Below are positions 6,462 through 10,141 of a stretch of DNA of 10,141 nt, one piece after another. Origin of the DNA: Candidatus Gastranaerophilales bacterium (lineage in GTDB: Bacteria; Cyanobacteriota; Vampirovibrionia; Gastranaerophilales; Gastranaerophilaceae); contig CAJONH010000186.1 of the NCBI GenBank assembly GCA_905235825.1, positions 1 through 10,141 on the forward strand, read 5' to 3'. Under the pieces are notes generated by a model. That model was given only the letters and a program-made list of their open reading frames with translations, did no database searches and was not told the DNA's origin. A program made the position numbers and the translations under genes. The stretch's first letter is position 1, and every line of letters begins with the position of its first letter.

Positions 6462-6983
6462 TTAAAACAGGCTTATTTCCGGAGTTGTCTTTGTATAAAA
6501 ACCGAAAGGAACTTTTTTAAAGGAATTAATCTCTTTTTTTAATCTGTAATTTTCTTTATTTAATTCATTAATTTTAAAACGCATAGTTTCATTTTCTGAT
6601 TTAACACGAATTAATTCCATAACGACATCGTCTAATCCGTCAAGTTTTTCATCTAATACACTTGTGATTTTACTTGTCATAGATTTTTCAATATCACGCA
6701 AAGTCGTAATCAATTGAGTTACAGAAGAAGGAGTAATTGCCTGACGCACTGATTTAGAAACTTTGTTTGCATCAAATTTTGCATTTGCATCCATTGAAAC
6801 ATTTTTTAATATTTTTACGTCTTCATCGGTAAAATAAGTAAGACCTCTGTCATTCTTTTTTAATCTTATATCAGCATATTTGCATAATGCCTGAATTTGA
6901 GCATTATCAATACCGAGCATTTCCCTGATTTCTTTTGGTGAAAACTCTTTTTCGTCAAGTTTTTCAGCGGTCAAAGTACCCAT
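6462..6983 (-). CDS. MerR-like HTH protein with C-terminal coiled coil
   Basis: The 173-residue protein begins with a MerR-type winged helix at about 13-62: FSPKEIREMLGIDNAQIQAL as the helix-turn-helix, then DRGLTYFTDEDVKILKNV matching the wing and the conserved R-x-Y-x3-D pattern. The middle (70-115) is polar and helical. Residues 118-157 form a heptad-like coiled coil (VVMELIRVKSENETMRFKI). A short tail rich in Phe, Thr and Pro follows. Classic MerR effector cysteines are absent, and the domain after the HTH is unlike known ligand-binding domains. It is therefore probably a DNA-binding dimer with a structural, nucleoid or regulatory role, and the target is unknown. AAAGGGG lies 9 bases before the ATG, and a good sigma-70 promoter precedes it. 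It appears monocistronic and converges on the radical SAM gene. Confidence 0.8.
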   Translation of the reverse strand: MGTLTAEKLDEKEFSPKEIREMLGIDNAQIQALCKYADIRLKKNDRGLTYFTDEDVKILKNVSMDANAKFDANKVSKSVRQAITPSSVTQLITTLRDIEKSMTSKITSVLDEKLDGLDDVVMELIRVKSENETMRFKINELNKENYRLKKEINSFKKVPFGFYTKTTPEISLF

Positions 6984-7024
6984 AAATTAAATCCCCTTTA
7001 TATATGTTTGAGTTCATGATTTCT

Positions 7025-7054
7025 ATATTAAATATTATATCTTTTAAGTGTCAA
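7025..7054 (-). promoter_or_regulatory. sigma-70 promoter of the MerR-like gene
   Basis: On the minus strand a perfect TTGACA (-35, 7049-7054) is followed after 18 bases by TAATAT (-10, 7025-7030), about 42 bases before the start codon. This is the best -35/-10 pair in the window. Confidence 0.65.
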
Positions 7055-7144
7055 TTTGTTCATATAATATGGAGTATCTTTACATAACTTTTCAATTTTG
7101 TTAAGTACTTTACAATAAATTATCATTTCGATAAAATAATTAAG

Positions 7145-7174
7145 TGGTCAAGATATACAGATATTGTATATAAT
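7145..7174 (+). promoter_or_regulatory. promoter of tRNA-Ser, with overlapping dyad
   Basis: A perfect TATAAT (-10, 7169-7174) ends 16 bases before the tRNA. A weak TGGTCA (7145-7150) stands 18 bases upstream as the possible -35. A perfect inverted repeat (ATATACA-N5-TGTATAT, 7153-7171) fills the spacer and runs into the -10 box. It could be an operator or a chance AT dyad. Confidence 0.55.
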
Positions 7175-7190
7175 ACCAACAAAACCCAAA

Positions 7191-7277
7191 GGAGAGGTGT
7201 CCGAGCGGTTTAAGGTGCAGACCTGGAACGTCTGTGCAGGGGCGACTCTGCCGAGGGTTCGAATCCCTCCTTCTCCG
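7191..7277 (+). tRNA. tRNA-Ser(GGA)
   Basis: This is an 87-base class II tRNA. The acceptor stem GGAGAGG pairs with CTTCTCC (one G-U), with G as the discriminator base. The anticodon stem CAGAC/GTCTG encloses the loop CTGGAAC with anticodon GGA at 7225-7227, reading UCC and UCU serine codons. A long variable arm typical of tRNA-Ser and a GGTTCGAATCC T-arm follow. The 3' CCA is not encoded. A run of six T (7278-7283) follows directly and, with the acceptor stem, may end transcription. The next gene is 48 bases further on. Confidence 0.97.
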
Positions 7278-7301
7278 TTTTTTGTTTATACTAAAATAGC
7301 C

Positions 7302-7307
7302 TATAAT
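7302..7307 (+). promoter_or_regulatory. candidate -10 box of the HKD hydrolase gene
   Basis: A perfect TATAAT stands 18 bases before the start codon of the next gene, implying a leader of only about a dozen bases. No good -35 is visible; a T-rich TTTTTG lies at 7279-7284. The gene could also be read through from the tRNA. Confidence 0.35.
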
Positions 7308-7325
7308 ATTAATTAAATTAAAAAT

Positions 7326-9065
7326 ATGAAAAAATTTTTAGGACTCATTTTATTCATACTGCTTTTATCTCTTTCCTTATTCATTGATTTCGGGAATAAA
7401 GTTTTTCTTATTCAATCTCCATGTGAAATTTTTATTGATTTAAATAAAAATTTTATTTTTGATGAAAAAATACCTGTTAATATTCCAACTGTCCAATATA
7501 TTAATAACAATACGGATATGAAAAAATATCCGATTTTTAATACTTTGACCGATGACGAAAAATTTTTCCTTGAATATATGGCAAATGAAACTTCATCAAA
7601 TATATTAAAAAACAGATTTGTAAAAGTAATAAAAGACGATATTATAATTGATAATCAAAAATATTCGGAATTAATGCTTGCTTCAAAATTTGTTTTTAAT
7701 GATACTCCCGCTTCTTGGAATGAATTAGTTAAAAATATAAAGTCTATTAATCTTGATGATTATGTAATTTTAAATCTTAAAAACAGAAAATATCATAAAT
7801 TAAATTGTATTTTGGGCAGAAAGAGTGCTAAATACAGGATAGTAAAACTTTCTGAAATAAAAAATTCATCAGAAGCATGTAAAAGCTGTCATATTCCCTC
7901 AGTTAAAATTCCAAATCCGATAGAATCCGAAATAAAAATAAATAATAAAGAAGTTTTTAGTGATGAAAACATTAAAATCTTTTTTATTGATTTAAATAAA
8001 ATATTTAAGCCCGATAACAAATGCAGTGAAAATGCCTGCAAAACTTTAAAAAATGAAATTGACAATGCAAAAAAATCAATAGATTTTGCAATATACGGAA
8101 TAAATAATCAGCCTCAAATACTCAATTCATTAATAAATGCTCAAAAACGGGGAATAAAAATACGTAGAGTATATGATTTCAGCGAGAAAAAATATTACGA
8201 AGACAATGACAAACTTGATAAAATAATCCCTTCTTTTAAAACAGATGAAGAATACGATAAAACAAATGAACCGGCATTAATGCATAATAAATATTTTATT
8301 TTTGACAATAAAAAAGTTTATACGGGTTCAAGCAACATTTCAAGTACGGATTTATCAGGATTTAATTCAAATTACACTGTCTTGATTAATTCCGAAGCAG
8401 TTGCAAACGCATATAAAAAAGATTTTGAACAAATGTATAACGGTGTTTTTCACAAAAACAAAATATCTTCTAAATGCGGATTTATTCAAATAAATCCTTC
8501 AATTAAAATAAAACCACTATTTTCTCCGCAGGATAATATTATAAATTCCGAAATCATCCCACTAATAAGAAATGCCGAAAAATATATTTATATGCCTGTT
8601 TTCTTTATTACTAACAAAAAAATTGAAGAAGCTCTTATTCAAGCTCATAATAACAACGTTGAAATTAAAATTATTAATGATGCAACAAATGCACATACAA
8701 AATACAGCGTGCATAAAAATCTGAGGAAAAACGGTATAAAAGTTAAAACAGAAAATTATGCGGGAAAAATGCACTCAAAAGTCATTATAATTGATGATAA
8801 ATATACAATAATCGGTTCAATGAATTTTACAAGAAGCGGTAATTACAAAAATGATGAAAATGTTCTTTCGATTGAAAGTGATAAAATTGCAAAATTTATG
8901 AAATCGACTTTTATGCATGTATGGAACAAAATTCCCGAAAAATATGAAAACTATGACCCGAAAGCAGAATCAAAAGAATCGATAGGTTCTTGCTTCGACG
9001 GTATTGATAATGATTTTGATGAAAAAATAGATTTTCAGGATGAAGGATGTTTTATAAAAAAATAA
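7326..9065 (+). CDS. exported or anchored phospholipase D-family (HKD) protein with Ada-like and Asp-rich metal-binding motifs
   Basis: The 579-residue protein starts with a signal peptide or anchor (KK, then hydrophobic 4-20). No lipobox is seen, so it should act outside the membrane. FIDLNKNFIFDE (36-47) looks like a calcium-type Asp/Asn loop. Y156-H157...C161 with C185-x2-C188-H189 resembles the Ada-type zinc motif seen in some secreted nucleases. Two PLD domains follow: H320-x-K322-x4-D327 with GSSN (334-337), and H483-x-K485-x4-D490 with GSMN (497-500). Both HKD triads are intact, so one active site made by both halves is expected, acting on a phosphodiester (nucleic acid or phospholipid). 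The tail (556-575) is an Asp-rich C-FDGIDNDFDE...DEGC motif like MopE-type metal-binding repeats. No Shine-Dalgarno precedes the ATG. It lies just after tRNA-Ser and ends at a strong terminator. With the Ada-like motif, DNA is my preferred substrate, but this is inference. Confidence 0.9.
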   Translation: MKKFLGLILFILLLSLSLFIDFGNKVFLIQSPCEIFIDLNKNFIFDEKIPVNIPTVQYINNNTDMKKYPIFNTLTDDEKFFLEYMANETSSNILKNRFVKVIKDDIIIDNQKYSELMLASKFVFNDTPASWNELVKNIKSINLDDYVILNLKNRKYHKLNCILGRKSAKYRIVKLSEIKNSSEACKSCHIPSVKIPNPIESEIKINNKEVFSDENIKIFFIDLNKIFKPDNKCSENACKTLKNEIDNAKKSIDFAIYGINNQPQILNSLINAQKRGIKIRRVYDFSEKKYYEDNDKLDKIIPSFKTDEEYDKTNEPALMHNKYFIFDNKKVYTGSSNISSTDLSGFNSNYTVLINSEAVANAYKKDFEQMYNGVFHKNKISSKCGFIQINPSIKIKPLFSPQDNIINSEIIPLIRNAEKYIYMPVFFITNKKIEEALIQAHNNNVEIKIINDATNAHTKYSVHKNLRKNGIKVKTENYAGKMHSKVIIIDDKYTIIGSMNFTRSGNYKNDENVLSIESDKIAKFMKSTFMHVWNKIPEKYENYDPKAESKESIGSCFDGIDNDFDEKIDFQDEGCFIKK

Positions 9066-9078
9066 ATTTGTAATGTAT

Positions 9079-9107
9079 AAAAAAAGGCGGGAATTTCTCC
9101 CGCTTTT
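9079..9107. terminator. bidirectional intrinsic terminator
   Basis: The stem GCGGGA (9087-9092) / TCCCGC (9098-9103) has a 5-base loop. On the plus strand it is followed by TTTT and ends the HKD hydrolase gene. On the minus strand it is followed by C and seven T (9079-9085), a textbook terminator for the Cys-rich peptide gene. Confidence 0.9.
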
Positions 9108-9125
9108 CACCCTTGTTTGGGTGAA
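9106..9125. terminator. second hairpin of the convergent terminator region
   Basis: TTCACCC and GGGTGAA form a perfect 7-bp stem with a 6-base loop directly next to the main terminator. On the minus strand it precedes the T-tailed hairpin and could protect the 3' end of the peptide mRNA or aid termination. Confidence 0.55.
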
Positions 9126-9149
9126 TGCTACGTAAATATTATTTTTTAT

Positions 9150-9467
9150 TTATGGACTGCAAAGATATCCTCTGCTGACTTGATATACGCCTCCGCAGCA
9201 TAAATCTTCTCCACGTCTAAATCCTGTATAACACCAGTAATTACCATTAGTTTTAGATGTATTTGAAACCCAATCAAGTCCGATATTACGGCATACTCCC
9301 CTGCATCCGTAATATGAGGTTTCGGAACAAGACCCCGAACATTCGTACTGATTACTGAAGGAAGCTCCCCGACACCAGCAATTTGCTACAGTATTGTCTT
9401 CAATTGTATTATTATATAATTGTTCTATATCTTCATTCGTTAAACCTTCGATAGCATCAAAATTCAT
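9150..9467 (-). CDS. ten-cysteine small peptide with acidic leader-like N terminus (candidate modified-peptide precursor)
   Basis: I do not recognise a named family. The 105 residues split in two. Residues 1-29 are acidic and helical with no cysteine (IEGLTNEDIEQLYNNTIEDN). Residues 30-105 hold ten cysteines (30, 32, 43, 47, 55, 59, 79, 90, 91, 103) with many Gly, Ser, Arg, Tyr and Trp. Short themes recur: CWCRG, CSGSC, GCRGVC, CCGG. No signal peptide or double-glycine site is seen. By hand count the leader part is 25% GC and the core 44%, unlike its neighbours. A GGAGG Shine-Dalgarno, 7 bases from the ATG, lies within the last codons of the ATP-grasp gene upstream, so the two are co-transcribed and probably coupled. 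A leader/core layout next to an ATP-grasp enzyme suggests a RiPP-type precursor. Alternatives are a disulfide- or metal-binding small protein. No classical RiPP enzyme or exporter is present in the window. Confidence 0.7.
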   Translation of the reverse strand: MNFDAIEGLTNEDIEQLYNNTIEDNTVANCWCRGASFSNQYECSGSCSETSYYGCRGVCRNIGLDWVSNTSKTNGNYWCYTGFRRGEDLCCGGVYQVSRGYLCSP

Positions 9468-9471
9468 TTAT

Positions 9472-10141
9472 TTACCTCCAATTTAGCTGCATTCCCATTT
9501 TTAAATTGCTCTTTTTATCAAATTTTATAAATCCCGAATAAGGTGAAAACGTGAGTTCCTCAAAATATAACTTATTTTGATAAATCATCCAGTCAACCCG
9601 TACAAAAATAAAATCTTTTGACAATTCTTTTGATAAATCAATCGATTGTTTTATATATTTATCAATCGCTATTTTTATATTTTCTTCTGCAAATCCAAAT
9701 ATATTTTCCAGTGAGTTAAATTTTTTATTCCAAATACTTACTTTATTTTCATTATGAAACTTTATAATAATTTGCGGCACTCCATTAAAACAGTATATAT
9801 TTATGGTTTCTGATTTTTTATTTATTTCAGTTCTTAATAACGGTTCTATTAATATTTTAGGTTCAATATTAAGGTAATTTAGTTCAAATCCGCCCCAAAA
9901 GCAAAAATTTTGTTCTAACCAGCCTGTCATTCGGCGTTTTGTTATCTCGACAAACTCATTCGTACTTAAATATTCTTCTTTATTTTTTATTATAAACTGC
10001 CATTTGCATCCGTGATTGCACTTGATTACAAAGGAATTGGGCAGATTTTCCCAATCGATTTGGTCAAAGTAAGTTGTTACATCTTGTTTTGGTTGACTAA
10101 AGTCAACCCTACTACTGGTATAAAGATTCTTCACCCCTGAA
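9472..10141 (-). CDS. TupA-like ATP-grasp protein, 5' end incomplete or replaced by repeat
   Basis: Residues here are numbered from a GTG at 10132-10134 (220 residues), but the frame is open to the window edge, so the true start is unknown. The sequence from about residue 22 follows the TupA-like ATP-grasp family (named for teichuronopeptide synthesis, often in capsule loci): FDQIDWENLPNSFVIKCNHG (23-42), INIYCFNGVPQIIIKF (111-126), then FVRVDWMIYQNKLYFEELTF (177-196) and SGFIKF, with acidic metal ligands D181 and E193. The usual glycine-rich loop after the NHG (GSGW-type) reads GCKWQ, so ATP binding may be altered. The family normally has about 60 more residues before the FDQID region; here they are replaced by a stretch encoded by the REP-like palindrome at 10091-10115. 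The gene may be a truncated remnant or the window may end at a repeat. It is coupled to the downstream Cys-rich peptide. ATP-grasp enzymes join carboxylates to amines or other nucleophiles; the substrate is unknown. Confidence 0.75.
   Translation of the reverse strand, partial: SGVKNLYTSSRVDFSQPKQDVTTYFDQIDWENLPNSFVIKCNHGCKWQFIIKNKEEYLSTNEFVEITKRRMTGWLEQNFCFWGGFELNYLNIEPKILIEPLLRTEINKKSETINIYCFNGVPQIIIKFHNENKVSIWNKKFNSLENIFGFAEENIKIAIDKYIKQSIDLSKELSKDFIFVRVDWMIYQNKLYFEELTFSPYSGFIKFDKKSNLKMGMQLNWR
9475..9479 (-). promoter_or_regulatory. strong Shine-Dalgarno inside the ATP-grasp gene end
   Basis: GGAGG on the minus strand overlaps the last sense codons (TGG AGG TAA) of the ATP-grasp gene and stands 7 bases before the peptide's ATG. 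The arrangement favours re-initiation and fixes the peptide start. Confidence 0.8.
10091..10115 (-). repeat. REP-like palindrome, copy 3, inside the ATP-grasp reading frame
   Basis: The stem GGTTGAC-TAAA-GTCAACC is a perfect 7-bp hairpin followed by CTACTAC, the complement of the GTAG head of copy 1. Compared with copy 1 the stem bases changed on both sides together (AG/CT to TG/CA), keeping pairing. Unlike the intergenic copies it is translated, giving SSRVDFSQP in the ATP-grasp ORF. Confidence 0.7.

Noticed and set aside
7010..7140. Further promoter, small RNA or riboswitch between the MerR-like gene promoter and the tRNA promoter
   Set aside because: The stretch is AT-rich without a stable G/C stem or T-tailed hairpin. 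Nothing beyond chance A/T motifs was seen.
7253..7277. tRNA-Ser 3' end as an attachment site for an integrated element covering the hydrolase and peptide genes
   Set aside because: No second copy of the tRNA 3' end (GGTTCGAATCC region) is visible downstream in the window, and there is no integrase gene.
8562..8774. Minus-strand frame opposite the second HKD domain
   Set aside because: It is the complement of a conserved catalytic domain. Its Cys/Phe-rich composition is what the reverse complement of AT-rich coding DNA gives.
9150..10141. Complete RiPP cluster (lanthipeptide, sactipeptide or graspetide)
   Set aside because: No lanthionine synthetase, YcaO, exporter or protease is present, and the radical SAM gene at 5419 is about 3 kb away on the other strand behind a tRNA and other units. 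Only the two-gene coupling is supported.

Overview
The window is AT-rich bacterial DNA (about 30% GC by eye, with strong A/T bias at third codon positions). It uses the standard bacterial code, since TGA ends one of the clearest genes. Purine-rich Shine-Dalgarno sites precede most genes. The gene set (MurQ, a DedA/VTT membrane protein, a helical-repeat protein, a ferredoxin-nitroreductase with an AlaR/AlaT-like pair, radical SAM, HKD hydrolase) fits an anaerobic, probably gut-type bacterium. Candidatus Gastranaerophilales/Melainabacteria or a low-GC Clostridia-like lineage are the closest guesses, but no marker gene settles this.

Left part, minus strand (1-2750): from right to left lies a probable operon of a HEAT/ARM-like protein, a VTT/DedA-like membrane protein and murQ (N-acetylmuramic acid 6-phosphate etherase). 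It ends in an AT-rich hairpin. A pair of inverted REP-like palindromes follows, then a very AT-rich ORF for a small membrane protein.

Middle, plus strand (2750-6387): a three-gene operon encodes a 2x[4Fe-4S] ferredoxin-nitroreductase fusion, an Lrp/AsnC regulator resembling Bacillus AlaR, and a class I aminotransferase resembling AlaT (ATGA overlap between the last two). It is followed by a separately promoted radical SAM protein whose SPASM-like cysteine module sits at the N terminus instead of the C terminus. This gene converges on a minus-strand MerR-like coiled-coil protein, with a long hairpin terminator between them.

Right part (7140-10141): tRNA-Ser(GGA), then a 579-residue exported or anchored protein with an Ada-like Cys/His motif, two HKD phospholipase-D motifs and a C-terminal Asp-rich MopE-like motif. 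A strong two-hairpin terminator region separates it from a minus-strand pair: a TupA-like ATP-grasp protein followed immediately by a 105-residue, ten-cysteine peptide with an acidic leader-like N terminus. The start of the ATP-grasp ORF is encoded by a third copy of the REP-like palindrome, and its frame is open to the window edge, so it is probably 5'-truncated or incomplete.

The most interesting region is 9150-10141: a leader/core-like Cys-rich peptide tightly coupled to an ATP-grasp enzyme. It looks like a possible modified-peptide (RiPP-type) pair, but function is not shown. Next in interest are the composite HKD hydrolase, the permuted radical SAM/SPASM architecture, and the small family of palindromes with compensatory stem changes.
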